DNA of 64,000 bases from Conexibacter sp. CPCC 206217. Lineage in GTDB: Bacteria > Actinomycetota > Thermoleophilia > Solirubrobacterales > Solirubrobacteraceae. The notes below the pieces were generated by a model. It was given only the letters and a program-made list of their open reading frames with translations, did not search any database and was not told where the DNA came from. Location of the stretch: NCBI RefSeq assembly GCF_030646165.1, contig NZ_JAUTDO010000008.1, forward strand, positions 62,001 to 126,000, read 5' to 3'. This document shows, piece after piece, positions 26,331-34,528 of this stretch (positions within the stretch are counted from its first letter, which is position 1; each line of letters begins with the position of its first letter). Both the position numbers and the translations under genes were made by a program.

Positions 26331-26724
26331 GTTGGGGCAACGACGCAGCTGGCGATGGGCGCGCTCCACCCGGCTAACGGCGCCTATGGCCTTGAGTTGG
26401 ACGTAAGGCGGCGCAGCAACGAGGGGCTGCGTCGGACGGCGGGGCCTTTTCTATCTTTTCCGAACCACGAAAAGAGCAATGTAATAGTAGATTGATATTG
26501 CGAGTTTGAGAGCATCGTGCTAGGCTTGCCTTGTCGGAGCGCTGGGGAAAGGGTCGCGAGGTCCTTACGCGTTTGATGCGGGTCACCAGCTCGCGTTGAT
26601 AGTCATTTGCGTCTGCAGCGCTGGTGGTCGTGGATCGCCTTCTGATTCACGCGCTCGCCGTCGCTCCGGTGTTGTGCGTCGCCGCGGTGATTGTCGTAGC
26701 TAACACACTACTGGAAGGTCTTTC
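26331..26724. other. Gap between the two intact family members
   Basis: 394 bases with no supported gene. A GCGCAGC ... GCTGCGT hairpin near 26413-26434 is followed by T-rich sequence (CCTTTTCTATCTTTT) and may be a second terminator. The last ~50 bases before 26725 resemble the leader of the preceding copy: both contain CCGCGGTGAT, then GTCGTAG, AACACA and GGTCTT before ATGAAG. Composition is AT-richer than average. Confidence 0.5.
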
Positions 26725-27249
26725 ATGAAGATGCTCTTGCGCGGTCTCTTTGCGACCGCGATGCTCGTCGCGTCGATCGCTCTGATGGGTGGGTCGGCGT
26801 CGGCCTCGATCACGCCGGATCCGTACAGCTTCGGCGCTTCGGATGGCGGTGCGTTCACATCGAGAACGATCCTCGGCACGTCCACTTGCAGAGTGTCGGG
26901 TCTTACCGGCACGCTGAGAGGCACCACTACCGGCGCCGAGGGGTCTGTGACGGCGGCGACGATCAGTGGATGCTCCGGCGCCATCGTGAACGGCAGAATA
27001 CTACCGCCGATTGTGATTAGAATAATAAACGGAACTGTGCTAATTGCGGTAAATGTCCTAATTAGAAACATCCTCGGAGGCGAATGCCTATACTCTGGCC
27101 TATTGACGGGGACGATCATCAGAGGTGCCAGCAGCATAACCGCCACGAATCCGGCGCTTCCTCTCCTTATCGAGCTAGTGAGAACCTGCACGAGAACTGC
27201 CGACGTGACGCTCACGATCAATACCGGCGCGAGAATAAGCTGGCTGTAG
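26725..27249 (+). CDS. Small secreted protein, four-cysteine Thr/Ser/Ile-rich family (copy 3)
   Basis: A 174-residue paralogue of the protein at 25747, about half identical by eye over its whole length. It has a signal peptide at 1-27 (MLVASIALMGGSASA) and cysteines in STCRVS, SGCSGA, GECLYSG and RTCTRT. The start is ATG after GGAAGG. Ten of eleven arginines use AGA; only the signal peptide has a CGC. No domain is recognised. Tandem copies with conserved leaders and terminators suggest recent duplication and use as separate transcripts. Confidence 0.8.
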   Translation: MKMLLRGLFATAMLVASIALMGGSASASITPDPYSFGASDGGAFTSRTILGTSTCRVSGLTGTLRGTTTGAEGSVTAATISGCSGAIVNGRILPPIVIRIINGTVLIAVNVLIRNILGGECLYSGLLTGTIIRGASSITATNPALPLLIELVRTCTRTADVTLTINTGARISWL

Positions 27250-27300
27250 TGTCGTAGCGAAACCTGCCGACGGGCGGATTCGCCTGTCGGGCTAGGCGTG

Positions 27301-27329
27301 ATGGGGCCGCGTCATCGGCGCGGCCCCAT
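27301..27329 (+). terminator. Strong intrinsic terminator
   Basis: ATGGGGCCGCG (27301-27311) pairs perfectly with CGCGGCCCCAT (27319-27329) around a seven-base loop. A second hairpin with one mismatch (CCGACGGGCG ... CGCCTGTCGG) lies just before it. The core resembles the terminator after the previous copy. No T-run follows. Confidence 0.7.
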
Positions 27330-27527
27330 GTGCGCGCGGTCGGAGCGGAGCGGGGTGGGGCTCTGCTCGGCCGGTGGTCGGCGCATCTCAGGGAACGTTC
27401 GCATTTGTATCTGGCCAGCTTGCGCGTGTACTCTTGGGACACAGGTGTTTACCATACGTCGGGCGGCGGGATGCGCGGTCGAGTTGAAGGCGCGCCGGCG
27501 CTCTGTGTCGCGAGGAGAGGGAAGAGG

Positions 27528-29738
27528 ATGAGGGCACGAAAAGCCCGTCGGCATGTCGCCGCGGCTGTCGTTGGAATTGGGCTCGGCGTGGTCGCTGCGG
27601 GCTCGCCGGCGCTTGCGGCCGGCCGCGCGTTCGAGCTGGTCACGCCAGTGGGGAGCGATCCCGACGTCAGATTGGGCGGTGGCGCAGCCACCCCAGACGG
27701 GGACATCGTTTGCTTCAACACGGAGAGAGCGATCGCGGGCTCGACTCCGAACGGCCTCGTGACGGCAGACGACGGCTTCTGCTCCAGACGCACACCGTCG
27801 GGCTGGACCACGACTTGGGTGACCGGTCCGACCCCCGTCGAGCCGCTGGGAGGGCGCGGCGGTCAGGTCTACTTCGTCTCCCCGGACGGCTCGCGCGTGG
27901 TGTTCGCTTCGGACCTGGGGATCTATCCCGACTACCGCGGTGCTGAGCCTGGCCAGGGAACGGCCAGCGGCACCCTGAGCGCATTCATGTGGGACGGTGG
28001 CGCGTCGCCGCGCTGGCTTGCGCCGACTGCGAACCCTTTGCCCGAGAGACGGTCGCCGGTCGAGCCGGCGGTGTCGCTCGAGCGCGAGGCGGTCGCGGTC
28101 TCCAGAGACCTTTCGCACGGGATCTTCGTCAGCAGCCTCGGCCTCGTTCCGCAGGACACGAACGACACACTCGACGTCTACGAGTGGACGCCCGAGGGGA
28201 TACGGCTCGTGTCGCGCGATCAAGCGGGCGACGCTGTCGGTGGATTCCCCGCGTTGGGGACGGACGCAGAACAGACGTTGGCGGAGCCCGGTTCGGTGTC
28301 GGCGGACGGATCGCGGATCTTCTTCGAGCACACCGGCTCGTCGCTTGCGGGATCCCCGGCTGGCGTCAAGAGTGTCTTTCTGCGCGAAGGCGACGACCTG
28401 ACGCTTGTCTCGCCTCGTCGCGGTCCGGGCCCGGCGATGGACGTCACCTTCGCGGGGGCGACCGAAGATGGCTCGACCGTGTACCTCACGACCGAGGAGC
28501 AGTTGACGAACGACGCCAAGAGAGCTGGAGCCGCGCTCTATAGCTATGACGTCGCAAGCGATCAGCTCACGCTGTTGGCGACCGATGACAGCGACACGGG
28601 CGTTTACTTCCTCGGCAGTTCCGCCGACGGATCGACCGTCGTCTATCGATCGGGGCTCGCTCAGCTTTTCGTGCTCCGAGACGGCCAGGCCAGATCACTC
28701 GGAAACCTTGACTTCACCGACACGGTCCCGCTTCTGGACTCAGGCGCTTCGTCGCGCAGCGACAAGCGTGCGATGCGCATCTCAGCCGACGGAAGCGTGA
28801 TCGTCTTCGCGTCGACCGCCGCGCTGGACGACTCGCCAGGCGGCGTGAGACAGATCTTCCGCTGGACCCCTGCGGAGGGTCTGAGACGCATCTCCAGAGA
28901 TGCCGCCGACACGCCCCCTGTGACCGCCGCCGGGTTCGGTAACTATTCGACCGTCCTCCCAGGCTTCACGCGTCAGTCCACGCTCAACACGATGCGCTTC
29001 CGGCCGAATCTGGGGCGGGGTATGAGCGACGATGGCAGCCGCGTCTTCTTCGAGACGGCAGATCCGCTCGTGGACTCCGACATCAACGGCTTCATCGACG
29101 TGTACGAGTGGCACAACGGCACCGTGTCGCTGGTCTCGCCGGGCACGCAGCGAGCGGACGCTTTCTACCACGACAACTCTGCAGACGGCACCACGGTCTT
29201 CTTCACCACCGAAGCTCAGATCATCCCGGAGTCTGATCGCAACACCTCGCGAGACCTCTACGCAGCACGAGAGGGCGGCGGCTTCGCACTGCCGGAGCCA
29301 GCGCCGAGATGCGAGGGCGACGTCTGCCAGGGTTCCGTCACGGCGCCCCCGGTGTCGACCCTCCCGAGCAGCAGCACGTTTGAGGGACCCGGCGACACCA
29401 CCGATCCCGCGCCGCTCGTCCCCCGCCACACCGTCGCGAGACTCACCGCTGCCCAGCGCGGCGTGTTCGCGCGCAGAGGCCGCACGGTCCTGCGCGTCAG
29501 AGCGAACGAGAAGGGCATCGTGACGGCGACGGTGACCGCAAGAATCGGTCGCCGCACAGTCGTCGTCGCTCGCTCGATGCGGGTCGCTCGCAGCGGCTCG
29601 ACGGCGAGCTTGCCGTTGACGCTCTCGAGAAGAGCAAGAACGGTGCTCAGAACCAAGAGGAGACTGCGTCTCGTGATCAGCGTTTCGTACTCGGAGTCGG
29701 AGACGACCATCCGTCAGGTGGTGGTGCTCCGTGGCTAG
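27528..29738 (+). CDS. Secreted beta-propeller-like (TolB/WD40-type repeat) protein
   Basis: A 736-residue exported protein. The ATG at 27528 follows GGAGAGGGAAGAGG and precedes a signal peptide ending near ALAAGRA. Residues about 40-585 contain six or more propeller-like blades marked by phrases such as FVSPDGSRVVFAS, VSADGSRIFFEHT, EDGSTVYLTT, SADGSTVVYRS, ISADGSVIVFAS and DDGSRVFFET, with VYEW-type strands between. A Thr/Pro-rich linker and a C-terminal beta-sandwich-like domain (about 630-736) follow. No enzyme residues are recognised; binding at the cell surface is likely. It overlaps the next gene by eight bases and is its operon partner. Confidence 0.82.
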   Translation: MRARKARRHVAAAVVGIGLGVVAAGSPALAAGRAFELVTPVGSDPDVRLGGGAATPDGDIVCFNTERAIAGSTPNGLVTADDGFCSRRTPSGWTTTWVTGPTPVEPLGGRGGQVYFVSPDGSRVVFASDLGIYPDYRGAEPGQGTASGTLSAFMWDGGASPRWLAPTANPLPERRSPVEPAVSLEREAVAVSRDLSHGIFVSSLGLVPQDTNDTLDVYEWTPEGIRLVSRDQAGDAVGGFPALGTDAEQTLAEPGSVSADGSRIFFEHTGSSLAGSPAGVKSVFLREGDDLTLVSPRRGPGPAMDVTFAGATEDGSTVYLTTEEQLTNDAKRAGAALYSYDVASDQLTLLATDDSDTGVYFLGSSADGSTVVYRSGLAQLFVLRDGQARSLGNLDFTDTVPLLDSGASSRSDKRAMRISADGSVIVFASTAALDDSPGGVRQIFRWTPAEGLRRISRDAADTPPVTAAGFGNYSTVLPGFTRQSTLNTMRFRPNLGRGMSDDGSRVFFETADPLVDSDINGFIDVYEWHNGTVSLVSPGTQRADAFYHDNSADGTTVFFTTEAQIIPESDRNTSRDLYAAREGGGFALPEPAPRCEGDVCQGSVTAPPVSTLPSSSTFEGPGDTTDPAPLVPRHTVARLTAAQRGVFARRGRTVLRVRANEKGIVTATVTARIGRRTVVVARSMRVARSGSTASLPLTLSRRARTVLRTKRRLRLVISVSYSESETTIRQVVVLRG

Positions 29739-32466
29739 TCGCAGCGCAACATCGACTGACCGCGGTGGGGTGAGGCATCTGCTCGCCCGCGCGGCGCTGT
29801 TGCTGGGAGTCGGCGTCGCGATGATGGCGGCTGGTACCGCTGCGGCCGTCGCCGACGGCCCGCAGCACCTCGATCCCGAGCAGTTCGCGATCGAGTCGTT
29901 CACGACCGCCTCGAGCGACATGAGCGCCGGTGGGCACCCCGACGTCAGCACGGTGATCAGGCTCAAGTCGGACGTCGTCGGTCCCGAAGCCCTCCCTTAC
30001 GGACGTGCCAGAAGGATCGAGGTCGACCTGCCCGCCGGCTTGGTCGGTAACCCGACGGGTTTCCCAGCGTGCACGCTGAGAGACTTTAACGCCTTTTTCG
30101 CAACGGACGGGTGTCGTCCGGAGACGCAGGTCGGCATCGCGACTGTCACGGCCGTAGGTCTCGGCCTCACACCCAACACGCCGATCTTCAACCTCGAGCA
30201 CGGTCCGGATGAACCGGTGCTGCTGGGGATGAAGGTCGACCCGACCCTGTATGCGTTCATTCGTGTGCAGGTCCGTCCGGACGGCGGTCTGACCGCGGTC
30301 GTCGACGAGATCCCTGTCGGCCACCCGATAGTCGAGACCGATCTCACCCTGTGGGGGGTGCCGGCCGACCACAACGGAAGCGGCGCGCAGCGGGTTCCCT
30401 TCATGACGGGGCCGACGGAATGCGACACGATTCCGACGACGAACGTGCGCGCGTACTCCTACGAGGGCAAGACGTCCACGGCGGTCGACGCGCTCGACAC
30501 GCCGCCGGAACGCTGTGGCGCCGTTCCGTTCAAGCCGACGATGACAGCAGAGCCGACTTCGCGGGCAGCAGCTGGCCCGACCGGCCTGGACGTTCGGATC
30601 GACGTTCCGCAGAACCAGCTGCCCGATGGCCGTGCGGCCGCGCACGTCAAGCAGGTGCAGATCTCCCTGCCCGAGGGCATGAAGGTCTCGCCGTCGTCAG
30701 CGAACGGTCTCGGTGCCTGCGCGCCGGGCGAGTTCGGCTACCAGACCAACAGCGAGATCACCTGCCCGGACTCGTCGAAGATCGGCTCTGTGTCGATCAA
30801 GACACCCTTGCTGACCGATTCGCTGCACGGCTCGGTGTACCTCGCTAAGCAGAACGACAATCCGTTCAATTCGCTCTTGGCCATGTACATCGTCGCCGAG
30901 GGCAGCGGTGTCACGATAAAGCTGGCCGGCCGCGTTGATCCGGATCCGGTCTCAGGCCGTCTGACAGCGACGTTCGACAACAACCCGCAGCTGCCGTTCG
31001 AGACACTCGACCTGCAGCTGAAGAGCGGGCCGCGCGCGCCGCTGACGAATCCGCAGATCTGCGGCACATATCAGTCGCTGACGACGATCACGTCGTGGGC
31101 GAGACAGACGGTCACGGGCAGCACGCCGATGACGATCGACCAGGACTGCCAGCCGGTCGGATTCAGCCCGGCGTTCAACGCGGGCACGGTCAACCCCGTC
31201 GGTGGCGGCTCATCGACGTTCTCGCTCACGTTCGCGCGTGGCGACCACGACCAGGAGCTGCGCGACATCACCGTCGACATGCCCACGGGCTTGACGGGCA
31301 AAATCGCCAGCGCGGATCTGTGCCCCGATGCGATCGCCACCGCGGGTGACTGCGGCGAGGGCTCGAAGATCGGCACGGTGACGACGGCCGCCGGCCCCGG
31401 CTCCAACCCGTTCTATCTGCCTGGCCGGGCGTACATCACCGGGCCGTACAAGGGCGCGCCGTTCGGTCTCTCGTTCGTCGTGCCGGCGGTCGCCGGTCCG
31501 TTCGACCTCGGCACGGTCGTGGTGCGGGCGGCGATCTTCGTCGACCAGCGCGACGCCTCGTTGCGAGTCGTGTCGGACCCGCTGCCGCGGATCCTGCAGG
31601 GCATCCCGCTGCAGATCCGGTCGGTCAACGTGGCGGTTGACAAGCCCGGCTTCATGATCAACCCGACGAGCTGCGCGGTGAAGGACGTGCTCGGCCGGAT
31701 CACCTCCCAGCTGGGCGCGGGTGCTGACGTCAAGTCGCGCTTCCAGGTCGGCGACTGTGGTCGCCTGCCGGTGAGGCCGAAGATGCTGCTCGAGGTCGGG
31801 GCCAGAGGCAAGACGGCCAGACAGACGCGCACGCCGTTCACGGCGACGCTGACGCAGACCCCGGGCCAGAGCGGCCTGAGATCGGTCGAGGTGACGCTGC
31901 CGAAGACGCTCAACTCGCGGCTGGACGTCGTGAACCGCAGAAGAGCGTGCTCGATCGACCAGTTCAACGCCGACAGATGCCCGATGGTCGTCGGTCGCGG
32001 CACGGCGGTCACGCCGTTGCTGCGCGATCCGCTCGCCGGGCCGGCGTACTTCGTCTACAACCCGGCCCGCAGACTGCCGGACCTCGTCGTGCGTCTGAGA
32101 GGTCAGGTCGCGATCGACCTCGTCGGCAAGGTCACGATCACGAGAGATCTGCGCCTGCAGACGACGTTCGACACCGTCCCCGACGTGCCCGTCACGAAGT
32201 TCAGACTGGCGCTCGAGAGCGGTCCGACGAACGGCCCGATCGGCGTCGTGCGCGACCTCTGCAGAAGCGAAGGCAGAAACGGCAGAGCCAGCCTCGCGTT
32301 CATCGGCCACAACGGCAGACGTCTCGACGTCACCCAGAAGCTCCGCATCAAGGGCTGTGGGCCGGCGAGAAGAGCCGCGTCGAGAAGGAGCCAGCAGAAG
32401 AAGCGCCAGAAGAAGCAGCAAGAAGAGCGTCAGCGCCAAGCGCTGACGGACGGCCGGAGCTGCTGA
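29731..32466 (+). CDS. Large secreted protein of four ~205-residue cysteine-patterned repeats
   Basis: A 911-residue exported protein of unknown function. A signal peptide lies at about 15-42. Four copies of one module follow, each with a VxLPxG strand, a C-x(9-14)-C(P) pair, an S/TxIGxxxV strand, a long beta region, and a second Cys pair 28-32 residues apart. Cysteine sets are C114/128/231/262, C330/345/444/473, C531/541/648/676 and C740/750/844/876. Residues 877-905 are a Lys/Arg/Gln-rich tail that could bind acidic wall polymers. The GTG start lies within the upstream gene. A relative stands at 61042-63846. I know no named family. Confidence 0.85.
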   Translation: MASRSATSTDRGGVRHLLARAALLLGVGVAMMAAGTAAAVADGPQHLDPEQFAIESFTTASSDMSAGGHPDVSTVIRLKSDVVGPEALPYGRARRIEVDLPAGLVGNPTGFPACTLRDFNAFFATDGCRPETQVGIATVTAVGLGLTPNTPIFNLEHGPDEPVLLGMKVDPTLYAFIRVQVRPDGGLTAVVDEIPVGHPIVETDLTLWGVPADHNGSGAQRVPFMTGPTECDTIPTTNVRAYSYEGKTSTAVDALDTPPERCGAVPFKPTMTAEPTSRAAAGPTGLDVRIDVPQNQLPDGRAAAHVKQVQISLPEGMKVSPSSANGLGACAPGEFGYQTNSEITCPDSSKIGSVSIKTPLLTDSLHGSVYLAKQNDNPFNSLLAMYIVAEGSGVTIKLAGRVDPDPVSGRLTATFDNNPQLPFETLDLQLKSGPRAPLTNPQICGTYQSLTTITSWARQTVTGSTPMTIDQDCQPVGFSPAFNAGTVNPVGGGSSTFSLTFARGDHDQELRDITVDMPTGLTGKIASADLCPDAIATAGDCGEGSKIGTVTTAAGPGSNPFYLPGRAYITGPYKGAPFGLSFVVPAVAGPFDLGTVVVRAAIFVDQRDASLRVVSDPLPRILQGIPLQIRSVNVAVDKPGFMINPTSCAVKDVLGRITSQLGAGADVKSRFQVGDCGRLPVRPKMLLEVGARGKTARQTRTPFTATLTQTPGQSGLRSVEVTLPKTLNSRLDVVNRRRACSIDQFNADRCPMVVGRGTAVTPLLRDPLAGPAYFVYNPARRLPDLVVRLRGQVAIDLVGKVTITRDLRLQTTFDTVPDVPVTKFRLALESGPTNGPIGVVRDLCRSEGRNGRASLAFIGHNGRRLDVTQKLRIKGCGPARRAASRRSQQKKRQKKQQEERQRQALTDGRSC

Positions 32467-32491
32467 GTCGCCGCGCGCGGCGACTCAGCAG
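32460..32491. terminator. Long perfect hairpin overlapping the stop codon, between convergent genes
   Basis: CTGCTGAGTCGCCGC pairs perfectly with its complement across a tiny loop, covering 32460-32491. The TGA stop of the repeat protein (32464-32466) lies inside the stem. A second GC hairpin (GGGCGGGCG ... CGCCCGCCC) follows at about 32504-32530. Both could stop transcription from either side. Confidence 0.75.
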
Positions 32492-32581
32492 GGCAGCGAC
32501 CCGGGGCGGGCGGGCGAGAGCCGCCCGCCCGGTTGCGTTCTGGCAGCGCGCGGTACGGCCGAGTGACCGGCCGGTCGAGGA

Positions 32582-32926
32582 TCAGTGGTCGGCGACGGTG
32601 CCGGCGGGATCCGACAGCGGGAGACCCTCATCGACCCAGGCGACGATGCCGCCGGTCATGTTGCGCGCGTCCCAGCCGGAGGCGCGGAAGGCGTCGGTCG
32701 CCATCGCGGAGCGGCCGCCGACGCGGCAGTAGAAGACGACCGGGCGGCTCTGGTCGAGCTGCTCGGCGTTGGCCAGCAGATCTCCCAGCGGGATGTGGCG
32801 GGCGCCTGCGATCGCGCCTGCATCGTGCTCGTAGGGCTCGCGCACGTCGACCAACTGGACCGCGTCGCCGTCCTCGGCGATCAGCGCGTTGACCTCGGTA
32901 GGCGAGTGCTCGGTTGGGCTGGACAT
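32582..32926 (-). CDS. Single-domain rhodanese-like protein
   Basis: A 114-residue rhodanese domain. The active-site loop is YCRVGGRSA (Cys about residue 67), of the CxxGxR type, and the CH2A motif VDVREPYEHDAGAIAGARHIPLGDL is complete. It would accept and pass on sulfane sulfur. The protein has no signal peptide and is cytosolic. It stands alone on the minus strand, so its sulfur partner is unknown. Confidence 0.92.
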   Translation of the reverse strand: MSSPTEHSPTEVNALIAEDGDAVQLVDVREPYEHDAGAIAGARHIPLGDLLANAEQLDQSRPVVFYCRVGGRSAMATDAFRASGWDARNMTGGIVAWVDEGLPLSDPAGTVADH

Positions 32927-33108
32927 GGGGTGGAGGATAGTCGTGGGCGCGATGAAGGCGCCGGCCCTCCGCGGGTGGCGGCTGCGCCGCTGATCAGCGC
33001 CTCGCGCAGGCGGGCAGCGGCAATCGGCAGATCGCTCCGCGACGCAGGCGCGGCGGCAGCGCAGATGACTCGCGCGCGGGGGTGTTGCCGCGGGGTACGC
33101 TGCCGTGC

Positions 33109-34509
33109 ATGTGGCGCAACTGGGCGGGCGACGAGAGCTGCCGGCCGAGCGCGATCGAGCGCCCGGGGTCCGTCGGCGAGGTCGCGGCGGCGCTGGAGCG
33201 GGCCGCAGAAGCCGGGCAGCGGGTCCGCGTCGCCGGCTCCGGGCATTCCTTCACCGACGTCGCGTGCAGCGACGGGCGGCTGCTGACGCTGGAGCGGATG
33301 GACCGCGTGCTCGACGTCGACCGGGCCGGACGGCGCGTACGGGTCGAGGCCGGGATCACGCTGCGGGCGCTCAACGCCGCGCTCGCCGCACACGGGCTCG
33401 CGCTGGAGAATCTCGGCGACGTCGACGCGCAGACGGTAGCGGGCGCGATCTCGACCGCGACCCACGGGACCGGCGCGCGGCTGCCGAACCTGTCGGCACA
33501 GGTCGAGGCGCTGGAGCTGGTGCTCGCGGACGGGAGCACGCTGGAGTGCGCGGCGGGAGCCGCCGCGCCCGCCGCCTCCGTCGTCGACCGTCGCCGGGCT
33601 GGCGAGGGCGGGTCGGTGGCAGGCCATGACGAGGCGACCGAGACCTACCTCGCCGCTCGCGTCGGGATCGGCAGCCTCGGCGTCGTCACCGGCGTGACGC
33701 TGCGCTGCGTGTCGGCGTTCACGCTGCACGGCGTCGACGCGCCCGCGCCGCTGGATCAGACGCTGGACGCACTCGACGAGCTGGGCGCGGCCAACGACCA
33801 CTTCGAGTTCTACGTCTTCCCGCACACGCGCACGGCGCTGACGCGCACGAACAACCGCGTCGAGGGGCCGCCGCGGCCGCGCGCGCGGGCACGCGCGTGG
33901 GTGGACGACGTGCTGCTGACCAACCACGCCTTCCACGCGGTCTGCGCCGCCGGTCGTGCTGCGCCGCCGCTGATCCCGGCGTTGAACCGCTTCGCCGCGC
34001 GCGTCGCCGGTCGCAGCGAGAAGATCGATCGCAGCGACCGCGTCTTCGCGACCAGACGGCTCGTGCCCTTCACCGAGATGGAATACGCGCTGCCGCGCGA
34101 GCACACCGCGGCCGCCGTGCGGCGGATCCTCGCGCTGATCGAGGAGCGCGGCTTCCGCGTCCCGTTTCCGCTCGAGGTCCGTCTCGTCGCGCCCGACGAC
34201 GCGCTCCTGAGCCCGGTCCACGGCCGCGCGAGCGGCTACATCGCCGTCCACATGTTCCGGGGGATGGAGTGGCGGCCGTACTTCCGCGCGGTCGAGCAGC
34301 TGATGGACGAGTACGGCGGTCGTCCGCACTGGGGCAAGCGTCACTTCCAGACCGCGGCGACGCTGCGCGCTCGCTACCCCGCCTGGGACCGCTTCCAGGC
34401 CGTCCGAGGGCGGTTGGACCCCGACGGGCGGTTCGGCAACGCCTACACGGACCGCGTGTTTGGGACGATGCCGGGATGGCCCGCGCGGCCGGCGATCACA
34501 GCGGCATAG
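33109..34509 (+). CDS. FAD-linked aldonolactone oxidase (D-arabinono-1,4-lactone/L-gulonolactone oxidase family)
   Basis: A 466-residue flavoenzyme. The FAD-binding PCMH domain (about 15-185) includes RVAGSGHSFTDVA, whose His is the usual site of covalent flavin linkage, then GITLRALNAAL and GAISTATHGTG. The aldonolactone oxidase domain follows, ending in HWGKRHF and GRFGNAYTDRVFG, both typical of the family. It should oxidise a sugar lactone or polyol, passing electrons to oxygen or a dye-like acceptor. ATG 33109 (MWRNWAGD) is preferred because WxNWxG opens most relatives. The exact sugar is not decided. Confidence 0.9.
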   Translation: MWRNWAGDESCRPSAIERPGSVGEVAAALERAAEAGQRVRVAGSGHSFTDVACSDGRLLTLERMDRVLDVDRAGRRVRVEAGITLRALNAALAAHGLALENLGDVDAQTVAGAISTATHGTGARLPNLSAQVEALELVLADGSTLECAAGAAAPAASVVDRRRAGEGGSVAGHDEATETYLAARVGIGSLGVVTGVTLRCVSAFTLHGVDAPAPLDQTLDALDELGAANDHFEFYVFPHTRTALTRTNNRVEGPPRPRARARAWVDDVLLTNHAFHAVCAAGRAAPPLIPALNRFAARVAGRSEKIDRSDRVFATRRLVPFTEMEYALPREHTAAAVRRILALIEERGFRVPFPLEVRLVAPDDALLSPVHGRASGYIAVHMFRGMEWRPYFRAVEQLMDEYGGRPHWGKRHFQTAATLRARYPAWDRFQAVRGRLDPDGRFGNAYTDRVFGTMPGWPARPAITAA

Positions 34510-34528
34510 ATAACCCTCTACTGGAGGG

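Noticed and set aside
24802..27330. A horizontally acquired genomic island
   Set aside because: Composition differs, but there is no integrase, transposase, tRNA target or flanking repeat, and AGA preference extends to core genes. Kept only as a composition finding.
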